From positions 1 to 34,117 of the forward strand of contig NZ_JADKMA010000065.1 in the NCBI RefSeq assembly GCF_017676365.1: 34,117 nt of DNA, in the 5' to 3' direction. This DNA is from Streptomyces oryzae. GTDB taxonomy: Bacteria; Actinomycetota; Actinomycetes; Streptomycetales; Streptomycetaceae. Each line of letters begins with the position of its first letter. The stretch's first letter is position 1. Both the position numbers and the translations under genes were made by a program. A model generated the notes under the pieces. That model was given only the letters and a program-made list of their open reading frames with translations. It searched no databases and had not been told where the DNA came from. Of the stretch, positions 23,092-30,839 are shown piece after piece.

Positions 23092-23585
23092 AGCTGGTCC
23101 AGAAGACCTCGTCGACCAGGGCGTTCGCGCGTATCGCCCCGCATGTGATCCCAGTGCTCGACCGGGCCGTGCACCGGCTGTCGGGCGGGCGGACGATGCT
23201 GAGCACCCAGCTGCTGCCCGGAGTCGTACTGACGTCGACGGGCGCGAAGAGCGGACAGCCGCGGCGTACGCCGCTGGCGTGCATGCCCGAGGAGGGGCGG
23301 GACAGTTGGCTTCTGGTCGGCAGCAACTTCGGCAGGCCGGGTCACCCCGCGTGGACCGTGAATCTGCGCAGGCACCCTGAGGCGTGGATCAGTTACCGAG
23401 GGCGGGACATTCCCGTACGGGCACGGCAGTTGGACGGGGACGAGCGGGAGGAGGCGTGGCGGGATCTGCTGCGGTTCTGGCCGCCGTACGCCGTCTATCA
23501 GGCGCGGATCGAACGGCGGATCCGTATCTTCCGCCTCGAACACCGGGAGGCGGGGAAGGGGCTGAGGAAGGCTGAAGAGGGCTGA
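23070..23585 (+). CDS. DUF385 deazaflavin (F420)-dependent oxidoreductase
   Basis: A 171-residue split-barrel protein of the Ddn-like family, nitroreductase-type enzymes that use reduced F420. Signatures: LTSTGAKSGQPRRTPL near residue 55 and LLVGSNFGRPGHPAWTVNL further on, with NLRRHPEAWI after. Family members reduce nitro groups, enones or quinones. In this setting it could reduce a double bond in the degradation route; that is inference. ATG 23070 follows GGAGG by nine bases and overlaps the end of the ACAD gene, so the two are an operon. The gene ends 6 bases from the convergent TetR gene. Confidence 0.88.
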   Translation: MAGNRGVKLVQKTSSTRAFARIAPHVIPVLDRAVHRLSGGRTMLSTQLLPGVVLTSTGAKSGQPRRTPLACMPEEGRDSWLLVGSNFGRPGHPAWTVNLRRHPEAWISYRGRDIPVRARQLDGDEREEAWRDLLRFWPPYAVYQARIERRIRIFRLEHREAGKGLRKAEEG

Positions 23586-23591
23586 CGCCGG

Positions 23592-24239
23592 CTACTTGGC
23601 GGGCTTCTTGCCCGTCACACCGAGGTGGACCAGGAGGGCGAGGCTGGGCTTCAGCTCCGACTGCTTGACGCCCCAGCTCTGGAAGCCCTTCTGGTGGCCC
23701 GCCACGGAGGCCAGCATGGCGACCAGGGAGCCCGCGACTGCCGCCGCGTTGGTGTCCTTGTCCACCTTGCCGCGTGACTGGAGGTCCTTGATCGCGTCGG
23801 CGAGTGAGTTGTTGACCGAGTTGAGGATCTTCATGCGGATCTTGTAGAACCGCTTGTCGCCCTCCGCTGCGCCCAGATCGACCACGCGCAGGATCGCGTC
23901 GTTCTTGCGCCAGAAGGTCAGAAAGCCCTCGACCAGGTCCTCGGCCGTCTGTCTGCCCGCCTTGCCGACCCAGGAGCGGCCGGCCACCAGCTCGGTGAGG
24001 CCCGCACCCTCCTTGGCCATGGTTTCCGCGATCTCCAGGACGGCGCCCTCGACATCGGGGAAGTACTGGTAGAAGGTCGCCGGAGAGGTGCCCGCTCTCC
24101 GTGCCACGTCGATGACTTTGACGTCGCGGTAGGGCGACGAGCTGAGCATCTCGCTGAGGCAGTCGAGCAGCTTCTGCCGCGTTGCCTGACCGCGGCGTCC
24201 GGCCACCCGGCCGTCGACGGTTCGCACTTGTCCTGTCAT
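23592..24239 (-). CDS. TetR-family transcriptional regulator (candidate regulator of the locus)
   Basis: A 215-residue TetR-type repressor. The N-terminal helix-turn-helix is clear: QATRQKLLDCLSEML, then VKVIDVARRAGTSPATFYQYFPDVEGAV (about residues 41-66). The C-terminal helices (AEDLVEGFLTFWRKNDAILRVVDL ...) form the ligand-binding and dimer part; ligands of such regulators near acyl-CoA genes are often acyl-CoAs. A copy of the shared palindrome overlaps its own start codon (24233-24247), supporting autoregulation and making this gene the best candidate for the protein that binds all eight sites. It is convergent with the F420-type gene and divergent from the AfsK-like kinase. I cannot match it to a named regulator. 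Confidence 0.9.
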   Translation of the reverse strand: MTGQVRTVDGRVAGRRGQATRQKLLDCLSEMLSSSPYRDVKVIDVARRAGTSPATFYQYFPDVEGAVLEIAETMAKEGAGLTELVAGRSWVGKAGRQTAEDLVEGFLTFWRKNDAILRVVDLGAAEGDKRFYKIRMKILNSVNNSLADAIKDLQSRGKVDKDTNAAAVAGSLVAMLASVAGHQKGFQSWGVKQSELKPSLALLVHLGVTGKKPAK

Positions 24240-24247
24240 GCCGTCAG
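24233..24247. promoter_or_regulatory. TetR-type operator, site 6, across the TetR start codon
   Basis: CTGTCATGCCGTCAG: the right arm CCGTCAG is perfect, the left arm has changes where the start codon of the regulator (reverse strand) must be kept. It matches 11 of the 14 fixed positions. Confidence 0.5.
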
Positions 24248-24548
24248 CTTACCGAGGGGTGATCGGCTCGCGATTCGTCAGCGGGCAAACGGGGTGCGCT
24301 CGGATTGCTGACCGGGGAGGGGGCAATTGGGGTGATACGCGACCAAGGGTGCGTGCCGGATTCGCCGGGTCATCCTGGGCTTTGTCGGGCCACGGAGACA
24401 CTTACGTGCCGCCCCCGGGTTCGCAACCGCCGCGTTCGCCAGGAAGAATCGGCGTCCGGACCGCGAGGTCCGGCACGGCAGTGAGAGGCTGCACGGGGCG
24501 GGAACGGGCAGATTTTACGGCCCCTACGGGGAGGTGGCAGGACAAGTG
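24248..24548. other. Divergent intergenic region, TetR / kinase
   Basis: About 300 bases with no gene. It holds an isolated right half-site (CGTCAG near 24277) and a hairpin at 24456-24473 (CCGGACC-gcga-GGTCCGG, 7-bp perfect stem) about 75 bases before the kinase, probably in its leader. I see no riboswitch that I recognise and no convincing -35/-10 pair. Confidence 0.45.
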
Positions 24549-27500
24549 GTGGAGCAGCTTACACAGCACGATCCGCGGCGGATCGGCCCGTTCGAGGTGC
24601 TGGGCCGTCTCGGTTCCGGCGGTATGGGGCTGGTCTACCTCGCACGCTCGGCGTCCGGCCGCCGGGTCGCGATCAAGACGGTGCGGACCGAGCTGGCCGA
24701 GGATCAGCTCTTCCGGGTGCGCTTCACCCGAGAGGTCGAGGCGGCCCGCGCCGTCAGCGGCTTCTACACCGCTGCCGTCGTGGACGCCGACCCGCGCGCG
24801 GCCGTGCCGTGGCTGGCCACCGCCTATGTGCCCGCGCCCTCCCTGGAGGAAATAGTCACCGAGTGCGGCCCGCTGCCCGTACAGGCCGTGCGCTGGCTGG
24901 CGGCGGGGGTTGCCGAGGCGCTGCAGTCCATCCACGGCGCCGGCCTGGTGCACCGTGACCTCAAGCCGTCCAATGTGCTCGTCCTGGAGGACGGCCCGCG
25001 CGTCATCGACTTCGGTATCGCGTCGGGCGTCTCCAACACCCGGCTGACCATGACCAATGTCGCCGTCGGTACGCCCGCCTACATGTCGCCCGAGCAGGCG
25101 AGGGACTCGCGCAGCGTCACGGGCGCGAGCGATGTCTTCTCGCTCGCCTCGACGCTCGTCTTCGCAGCCACCGGGCATGCGCCGTTCCACGGGGCCAATC
25201 CGGTGGAGACGGTCTTCATGCTGCTGCGCGAGGGCCCCGATCTGGAGGGGCTGCCGGACGAGCTGCGCCCGCTGATCGAGTCCTGTATGCGGATGACCGC
25301 CGAAGAGCGGCCCACGCCCGCCGACCTGCAGGCGCAACTGGCCCCGCATCTGTTCGGGGCCGGCAGCGACGACAGCGGCACCGTGTCCGCGTGGCTGCCG
25401 TCCACGGCCGTCACGCTGATCGAGCGCCGCAGGGGCGGCCGGTCGGTGCGGCGGCAGAATGCGGCGGCGGCGGGGGCCGCCGGAGCCGTCGGCGCGGCGG
25501 CGGCCGGAGGTGCGGGCGCCGGCGGAGCCGCGGGCGCTGCGGGAGGCGACGGCGCGCAGGGCGGTGGTGCGCCGGGTGGCGGCGCGCCGGGTGGCGGTGC
25601 CGGAGCCGGCGGCAACGGTGCGGGCGGCTCCGGCAATGCGGGCGGCTCGGCCGAGGCGGTCGGTGCGGGCGCCGGCGCCGGCCCTGGTGCCGGCGCGGGG
25701 CTGGATGCGGCTGCCGATGGCGGAGCCGGAGCCGGTGCCGGAGGCGGTGGTGCCGGGGGCTCGGCGCTGGGGTCCGTGGGGCCGGGTGGGCCACCGGCCG
25801 CCGGGCGCGCGGCTGCGTCCGGGCCCGGTGCGGGCGGGCCGGTTGCGTCCGGGCCCGGCTCGGGCGGGCCGGGTGCCGCCGTGGCCGAGTGGGACCAGGG
25901 CATCCCGCCGGGGCCGCGTGCTGTCGGCGGCTCCCTGGGGGCCTCCGGCGCACCGGGCGGCTCAGCGAATGCCGAGGCGGGCCCGGATTCCGGTTCCGCT
26001 TCGGGTCCGGGGCCCGTCGTGTCACGCCCCGCTTCCCAGTCCGGCGACGACGGCAACCCCGGCACCGGCAGCCCCGAGGCCGCGGGGTCGGTCCAGCTGC
26101 CCGGCGCTCAGCTGCCGATCGGCCCGGGCCCGCGGCGCTCGGACGAGACCGGCCGGGACGCCGAGGCCGCCGGGACCTCGGGCTGGGTGCGCCCGCCCGG
26201 CGGCGGCCAGGAAGGCACCCCGCAGTCCTCCGCCGCGCAGCCGTACGCACAGCTGCCGCCGCAGCCCGCTTCCGCACCGCCCGGGGCATCGGCCCCCGCC
26301 CCGGGGATGGCGTCCTCCGCTGCCCCCGCCGCTGCCCCCGCCGCGGTCCCCGCAGCGCCGTCCGACCATCCGCTGGCCCGCCCGTACGGCGCTCCGGGCC
26401 CGCGGCACGCCGGGGGCTCCGACCATGGCCCCGGGCAGCCGTCGGCCTCCGCTTCGCCCGCCGCGCCGCCGCAGCAGCCCCCCGTCGGGGTGCCCTCACA
26501 GCCGTCCCCGCACTCTGTGCAGTCCCCGCCGTCCGGCGGCCCGCAGCGCTGGCGGCCGTGGCGGTTCCGGATGTCGAACGACGTGTGGGGCTCGCCCGTG
26601 GTCGCCGACGATCTGGTGTACGTGACCTCGTTCGAGGTGCACGCGCTGGATGTGGCCAGTGGGCGCAGGCAGTTCAAGACGCGCGAGGTCGCCTGGTCGA
26701 TGGCGGTCTCCGGCGGCCGGGTGCACGCCTCGGACGGGCCCAGCCTCTACGCGCTCGACGCCACCGACGGTTCCGAGCGCTGGCGGCTGGCCACCGACGG
26801 CTGGGTCTACTCGCTCCAGGTCGACCGCGGCACCGTGGTCACCGGCACCCGTGGCGGCGGCGTACAGGCGTGGGAGGCGGCCAGCGGCGAGAAGCTGTGG
26901 GAACTGACCGGCGCGCAGACCGACTTCGAGACCCCCGAGGCGGGCCCCGTCATCGCCGACGGCGCCGTCTACACCTGGGCGGACGGGCGGCTGTACGTAC
27001 TGGAGGCGCGGACCGGCGACGAACGCTGGACGTACCCGGTCGGCGACGTCTCCGCCACCGGCGGCGTTCCGGTACGGGTGACCGCAGCCGAGGACGGTGC
27101 GGTGTATGTGAGCGCCGGCTCCCGGGTGTTCGCGCTGGACGCCGCGACGGGGCACGAGCGGTGGCGGTTCGACGCGCCCGCCGCCTTCCTGTGCCCGCCC
27201 GCCTTCGTGCCGGGTCCCGGGGTGACCGGCGGGGGCGTCTACCTCGCCGACTATCTGGGCACCGTGTACGCGCTCGACTCCGGCAACGGCCACGACCGCT
27301 GGCGGATCGCCACCGAGGCCCGGCACTCGACGGAGCCTGTCGTCACCGCGGACGGACTGGTGCACCTCGGCAGCGGCAGCGCCCTGTACACGCTCGACGC
27401 GGTCAGCGGAACGCCCCGGTGGCGCTTTGCGACGGGCGCCGATGTGGTGGGCGCTCCAGTGGTCGCGGAAGGCCGGGTCCACTTCGGCTCGGCCGACCAC

Positions 27501-27677
27501 TGCCTGTACACCGTGGACGCGGTGGGCGGCCAACTGCGCTGGAAACTGGCCACCGGTGGGGAGATCACCGGTTCGCCGGTGGCCGTCGGCGGCGTGGTCT
27601 ACGCGTGCAGCAAGGACCGTTGCGTGTACGCGCTCGACGCGACGAAGGGCACCGGTCAGGCCCGGCACTCCGGCTGA
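24549..27677 (+). CDS. AfsK-like Ser/Thr protein kinase with C-terminal PQQ-type beta-propeller
   Basis: A ~1042-residue protein. Kinase domain, about 12-270: glycine loop RLGSGGMGLVYLA, Lys43 in VAIK, HRDLKPSN with catalytic Asp137, DFG Asp154, GTPAYMSPEQ. Then about 375 residues of Ala/Gly/Pro-rich linker (~290-665). From ~667 a PQQ-like propeller runs to the end, with repeats of the form VYALDAxxGxxRWRF. No transmembrane segment is visible, so it should be cytoplasmic or peripheral. The build recalls Streptomyces AfsK, where the C-terminal repeats are regulatory, but the linker is far longer. GTG 24549 (VEQLTQHDPRRIGPFEV) suits the family and has AGGA six bases upstream; in-frame GTGs at 24534 and 24546 are alternatives. 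Substrate unknown. Confidence 0.92.
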   Translation: MEQLTQHDPRRIGPFEVLGRLGSGGMGLVYLARSASGRRVAIKTVRTELAEDQLFRVRFTREVEAARAVSGFYTAAVVDADPRAAVPWLATAYVPAPSLEEIVTECGPLPVQAVRWLAAGVAEALQSIHGAGLVHRDLKPSNVLVLEDGPRVIDFGIASGVSNTRLTMTNVAVGTPAYMSPEQARDSRSVTGASDVFSLASTLVFAATGHAPFHGANPVETVFMLLREGPDLEGLPDELRPLIESCMRMTAEERPTPADLQAQLAPHLFGAGSDDSGTVSAWLPSTAVTLIERRRGGRSVRRQNAAAAGAAGAVGAAAAGGAGAGGAAGAAGGDGAQGGGAPGGGAPGGGAGAGGNGAGGSGNAGGSAEAVGAGAGAGPGAGAGLDAAADGGAGAGAGGGGAGGSALGSVGPGGPPAAGRAAASGPGAGGPVASGPGSGGPGAAVAEWDQGIPPGPRAVGGSLGASGAPGGSANAEAGPDSGSASGPGPVVSRPASQSGDDGNPGTGSPEAAGSVQLPGAQLPIGPGPRRSDETGRDAEAAGTSGWVRPPGGGQEGTPQSSAAQPYAQLPPQPASAPPGASAPAPGMASSAAPAAAPAAVPAAPSDHPLARPYGAPGPRHAGGSDHGPGQPSASASPAAPPQQPPVGVPSQPSPHSVQSPPSGGPQRWRPWRFRMSNDVWGSPVVADDLVYVTSFEVHALDVASGRRQFKTREVAWSMAVSGGRVHASDGPSLYALDATDGSERWRLATDGWVYSLQVDRGTVVTGTRGGGVQAWEAASGEKLWELTGAQTDFETPEAGPVIADGAVYTWADGRLYVLEARTGDERWTYPVGDVSATGGVPVRVTAAEDGAVYVSAGSRVFALDAATGHERWRFDAPAAFLCPPAFVPGPGVTGGGVYLADYLGTVYALDSGNGHDRWRIATEARHSTEPVVTADGLVHLGSGSALYTLDAVSGTPRWRFATGADVVGAPVVAEGRVHFGSADHCLYTVDAVGGQLRWKLATGGEITGSPVAVGGVVYACSKDRCVYALDATKGTGQARHSG

Positions 27678-27682
27678 CGCCG

Positions 27683-27709
27683 GGCCAGGGCCGGGGCCGA
27701 GCCCTGGCC
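27683..27709. terminator. Strong hairpin between convergent genes (terminator)
   Basis: GGCCAGGGC and GCCCTGGCC form a perfect 9-bp stem around a 9-base loop, five bases after the kinase stop and 43 before the convergent stop at 27752. Very G+C-rich with no T-run, as usual here. Confidence 0.6.
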
Positions 27710-27751
27710 GGGGCGATCCGGGGCCGGGCTGGTCCGGGCCGGGCTGGGCCG

Positions 27752-28726
27752 TCAGGCCGCGTTGCGTCCGCGGTGCGGCCCGGTGTCCTCCTCGTCGGGG
27801 TGCTGCTCGTCCGCTTCCGGGGGAGGCGTGGTGGGGAAGCGGCGCGTGTTGTCGGGCGGCGGTTCTTCCTCGGCTGCCGGGCGGGGGGCTTCCGGCCGCC
27901 GTTCGTACGGCTCGTCCAGCGGGGCTCCCTGGGTGCCGGGCTGGGACTCGTACGGCTCGCGCTCCTCGAGGTACTGCTGCTCCGGATACGGCTGTTCCGG
28001 GTACTGCTCCTCGGGGTACTGCTGCTCCGGGCCCTTGAACGGCCGGTCCGGGGGAGGGGACCCGGGCTCCGGTGGCGGCGGCCCCGGCGGGTACGGCTCC
28101 TGGGAGGGCGCCCCGCGCATCCCGGGCTGTCCGGGGTACGGCGGCTGCTCCTGGTAGGGCGGTTGCTCCGGGTAGGGCCGTTGCTGCTGATACGGCTGCT
28201 GCGGAGGCGGTGGCCCGGCGAACGGCTGCTCCAGGGTGTCCTCTTCCCTGCCCGGCTCCCCCCGGACGCGCGCTGCCCTGCGCCCCGCGGCGTGCCGTCG
28301 CCGGGACAGCGTGCGGGGGCCTGCCATCAGGGCGCCGGCGAGCAGTATCAGCAGTGCCCCGCCGAGGGCCAGCCAGGCTCCGGAGGCCAGCCCTCCGGTG
28401 TTGCCGGCGGAGATGCTGCCCGCGGCCTGCCCCTGCCGGACCATCCACAGAATGGTGAACCCAAGGGCCAGCACGCCGGCGAACAGCACGGTCAGCCGGG
28501 ATTGCAGCAGTACGCCGAGTACGGCCACCACTGCCGCGATCAGCATCAGCACGAACAGCCCGGTGAACAGGGCCGCGTCGGCACCGGTGATGCCGCCGCC
28601 CTGGAAGAGCTCGTCGAGGCGGAAATCCTGCCCGGAGCGGCCGCCGTACCACGGTCGGAAGGGGCTGTATACGACGGCCGCCGCGCCGAGGAGGGCGAGC
28701 AGCGACCCGATCACGTTCCGGCCCAT
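27752..28726 (-). CDS. Four-helix membrane protein with Pro/Gln/Tyr-rich cytoplasmic tail
   Basis: A 324-residue protein I cannot assign to a function. Four hydrophobic segments are visible: GSLLALLGAAAVVYSPF (about 7-23), LFTGLFVLMLIAAVVAVLGVLL (about 53-75), LTVLFAGVLALGFTILWMV (about 79-97) and GAWLALGGALLILLAGALMAG (about 116-136). After a basic RRRHAAGRRAARVR patch comes a tail of about 170 residues rich in Pro, Gln, Glu and Tyr with many PYPEQ/QPPYP-like units, ending NTRRFPTTPPPEADEQHP. Positive charges after helix four put the tail in the cytoplasm. ATG 28726 has GAGGCGAG upstream. It is convergent with the kinase; a Thr- and Tyr-bearing tail next to a Ser/Thr kinase makes it a possible substrate, by inference only. 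Confidence 0.8.
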   Translation of the reverse strand: MGRNVIGSLLALLGAAAVVYSPFRPWYGGRSGQDFRLDELFQGGGITGADAALFTGLFVLMLIAAVVAVLGVLLQSRLTVLFAGVLALGFTILWMVRQGQAAGSISAGNTGGLASGAWLALGGALLILLAGALMAGPRTLSRRRHAAGRRAARVRGEPGREEDTLEQPFAGPPPPQQPYQQQRPYPEQPPYQEQPPYPGQPGMRGAPSQEPYPPGPPPPEPGSPPPDRPFKGPEQQYPEEQYPEQPYPEQQYLEEREPYESQPGTQGAPLDEPYERRPEAPRPAAEEEPPPDNTRRFPTTPPPEADEQHPDEEDTGPHRGRNAA

Positions 28727-28924
28727 GGTCTCGCCTCGCTTTCCGGCGCCGCTCCGACGCCGCACGGGTGCGCGATCCGCAATCGACGCTACGCCGCCGG
28801 GAACCCCCTCGCCACTGCTGGCGTCTTGGGCTGGTGATAAAGGTTGTACTGCACGCGACAAGTATCGGCGGCGATCGATTCCGCTGCGTCGCGGAACACA
28901 TACGTACTCATCGGGGGAGTCTGG

Positions 28925-29455
28925 ATGCGTCACCTCAAGCTGCTCGCTGCCGTCACCATCGTGCTGGTGGCCCTGAGCGGGTTCAGTCCGGCCCGTTCCT
29001 CGGGCGGGCGCGGCGGCGGTGTCAGCAAGAGCCACAGCAGTGGTGGGCACGGCGGTGGTGGGTGCAGCAGCAAGAAGTCCAGCAGCCACAGTTCGAGTCA
29101 CAGCAACTACGACAGCGACGACAGCTACACCTCCTCCTCGGGCAGCACCTCTGGTGGGTCGAGCCGCAGTCAGGCCAGGGGGAGCGGGACCATTGCCGAG
29201 TGCGCCGCGGCGAAGGGGAAGAAGTTGCAGGTCAAGGAGGTGCCCGGCGCCACGGTGCGGGTCCGCAACTCCGGTGGGCGCACCGGTACGTTCACCGTCA
29301 CTGTCACCTATCGCGATGTGAACGGGGAGATCGTCGACACCGGCTCCGCCATTGCCACGGTTCGGGCCGGCCGCACCAGGACGATCGAGGTTCCTATGGA
29401 GCGCCCCGAATACGTTCGCAAGGTCAAGCAGTGCGAGGTCACCTCCGTTCAGTAG
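28925..29455 (+). CDS. Secreted Ser/Gly-rich protein with C-terminal beta domain
   Basis: A 176-residue exported protein. A Sec signal peptide is visible (MRHLKLLAAVTIVLVALSGF, likely cut after ARS or SPA near 24-26). Next is a disordered segment of Ser, Gly, His and Lys (about 26-85) with a few Tyr-Asp repeats. The C-terminal ~85 residues look like a small Ig-like or FxLYD-type fold: ECAAAKG, VRVRNSGGRTGTFTVTVTYRD, TVRAGRTRTIEVPM, KQCEV; two cysteines could form a disulfide. ATG 28925 has GGGGGAG five bases upstream, so the longer open frame from 28844 is not used. Function unknown; cell-surface role is inferred. Confidence 0.8.
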   Translation: MRHLKLLAAVTIVLVALSGFSPARSSGGRGGGVSKSHSSGGHGGGGCSSKKSSSHSSSHSNYDSDDSYTSSSGSTSGGSSRSQARGSGTIAECAAAKGKKLQVKEVPGATVRVRNSGGRTGTFTVTVTYRDVNGEIVDTGSAIATVRAGRTRTIEVPMERPEYVRKVKQCEVTSVQ

Positions 29456-29484
29456 CCCGGCGTGGGGGGCTGCGCTTGCCCACC

Positions 29485-29501
29485 CTGCGCCCCTGGCGCA
29501 G
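29485..29501. terminator. Hairpin downstream of the secreted-protein gene
   Basis: CTGCGCC-cct-GGCGCAG is a perfect 7-bp stem with a 3-base loop, 30 bases after the stop at 29455 and before the convergent crotonase stop at 29578. It could end either transcript. Confidence 0.45.
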
Positions 29502-29577
29502 ACTGCCCAAGCTTGCGGGGCAACAAATCCGCAGCCCGCAGAAGGCAGCCAGGGGCAGCCCCTTCTCGGAAGAAGCC

Positions 29578-30363
29578 CTACCGCATGCGGGGCGGGCCAT
29601 CGCCGCGACGTCCCGTAAAGCGCTCCGCCTGCTGCTCCGGCGACAGGTTGCCGAGGGCGATCAGCGGCGGGGCGAGCGCCCTCGCGTGGTTGCGGGCGGC
29701 CTCCCGTGCGGCCCAGATGGCCCGCACGGTGCCCTGCACAGCGCTCAGCGGGTAGGAGGCCAGCACCCGCGCACAGCTGAGCGCGGCGTCCAGCGTGCCG
29801 CCGACAGGGGTGAGCTCGGAGACGAGGCCCGTCTCGTAGGCGCGGCGGCCGGAGATCCGTTCGGCGGTACCCATCAGTGCCATCCGCGCGACCTCTCCGA
29901 ACGGCATCCGCTGCGCCATGTCCATCGCCTCGTAGGCGCTGACCATGCCGTAGCTGGTGTGCGGGTCGAAGAAGGTTGACTCCTCGGTGGCGATCAGAAA
30001 CTCCGCCTCGCTCAGCAGATAGAAGGCGCCGCCGCAGGCCATGCCCTCGACCGCGGCGATGACAGGAATCCACAGGTCGTTGCTCTTGGGGCCGATCGAC
30101 AACAGCGGGTCCTCGACGGCGAAGGGGGCGTGCGGCTGCGGGACGGCGCCGTCGTGGGCGACCGCGTCCCGGTCGATGCCCGTGCAGAACGCCCGGCCGC
30201 CCGCCCCGGTGACCACTGCCGCGCGAACCGACCGGTCGGTACGCAGCCCGCGCCAGATGCCGGCCAGCGCCTGTGCGTCGGAAAGGCCGAGCGCGTTGTG
30301 CTTCTCCGGCCGGTCCAGCGTCACTGTCGCGACGCCGTCCTGCCGCTCGAGGCGGATGGTCAC
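29578..30363 (-). CDS. Enoyl-CoA hydratase/isomerase family protein
   Basis: A 261-residue crotonase. Oxyanion-hole segments are GRAFCTGIDRDAV and EGMACGGAFYLLSEAEFLIA; after them STFFDPHTSYGMVSAYEAMDMAQRMPFG replaces the usual Glu-containing segment, so the standard hydratase acids are not evident and the reaction may be isomerisation, hydrolysis or retro-type cleavage. I choose GTG 30363, which overlaps the DUF35 stop in a GTGA and has GGAG six bases upstream; ATG 30381 is an alternative. Third gene of an operon with the thiolase-like and DUF35 genes, probably coupled in translation to the latter. Confidence 0.9.
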   Translation of the reverse strand: MTIRLERQDGVATVTLDRPEKHNALGLSDAQALAGIWRGLRTDRSVRAAVVTGAGGRAFCTGIDRDAVAHDGAVPQPHAPFAVEDPLLSIGPKSNDLWIPVIAAVEGMACGGAFYLLSEAEFLIATEESTFFDPHTSYGMVSAYEAMDMAQRMPFGEVARMALMGTAERISGRRAYETGLVSELTPVGGTLDAALSCARVLASYPLSAVQGTVRAIWAAREAARNHARALAPPLIALGNLSPEQQAERFTGRRGDGPPRMR

Positions 30364-30833
30364 GGCCGCTCCAGCGTCCATCGGGGCACGGCCGTGCGCC
30401 GTTCGCCGTCGCCGAGTTGCCGGAAGACGGCCCGTACGGGTGCTCCGATGCGCAGTTTGCCGTCGGCCAACGGGCCCAGTGGTGCGTCCGGTGCGGTGAC
30501 CAGGTTGCCGACCAGCCGGATCGACGGGTCGTCGGCCAGCTCCACCACCAGGACGTTGTAGGGGGCTGCTTCGGCGTAGCCGGGCAGCAGCGGCGGGTGG
30601 GCGATGACGTAGCTCCAGATGCGTCCGCGTCCGCTCATCCGCTGCCACTGGCTCTCGAACGACTGGCAGCGCGGACAGCAGGGGCGCGGCGGGAAGCGCC
30701 GGGTGCCGCAGCCGGAGCACGTCTGTACGCGCAGTTCGCCCTCGGCCGCGTACGACCAGAAGGGCGCTCCGTCGTCGTCGGGTACGGGCAGCAGCAGTCC
30801 GGTTTCCGGCGGGCCGGCCGGCTCATCGGTCAT
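30360..30833 (-). CDS. DUF35 OB-fold / zinc-ribbon protein (aldolase partner)
   Basis: A 157-residue DUF35 protein with a regular zinc ribbon, CSGCG ... CCPRC (C-x2-C-x10-C-x2-C), then an OB-fold (GRGRIWSYVIAHPPLLPGYAEAAPYNVLVVELADDP, RLVGNLV, PVRAVFRQ). In the cholesterol side-chain system the DUF35 domain of ChsH2 binds the thiolase-fold aldolase Ltp2 and is needed for its activity; the immediate neighbour here is an Ltp2-like gene with only 6 bases between them. I therefore read the two as a complex. The N-terminal helix PFWSYAAEGELRVQTC is the family's usual lead-in. ATG 30833 has GAGGAG upstream inside the previous gene. Confidence 0.92.
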   Translation of the reverse strand: MTDEPAGPPETGLLLPVPDDDGAPFWSYAAEGELRVQTCSGCGTRRFPPRPCCPRCQSFESQWQRMSGRGRIWSYVIAHPPLLPGYAEAAPYNVLVVELADDPSIRLVGNLVTAPDAPLGPLADGKLRIGAPVRAVFRQLGDGERRTAVPRWTLERP

Positions 30834-30839
30834 GGCTGG

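Noticed and set aside
25441..26530. Separate genes within the kinase linker region on either strand
   Set aside because: Several long frames exist, but all are Arg/Pro/Ala/Gly repeats caused by the G+C-rich repetitive linker, while the kinase frame continues without a break into the propeller.
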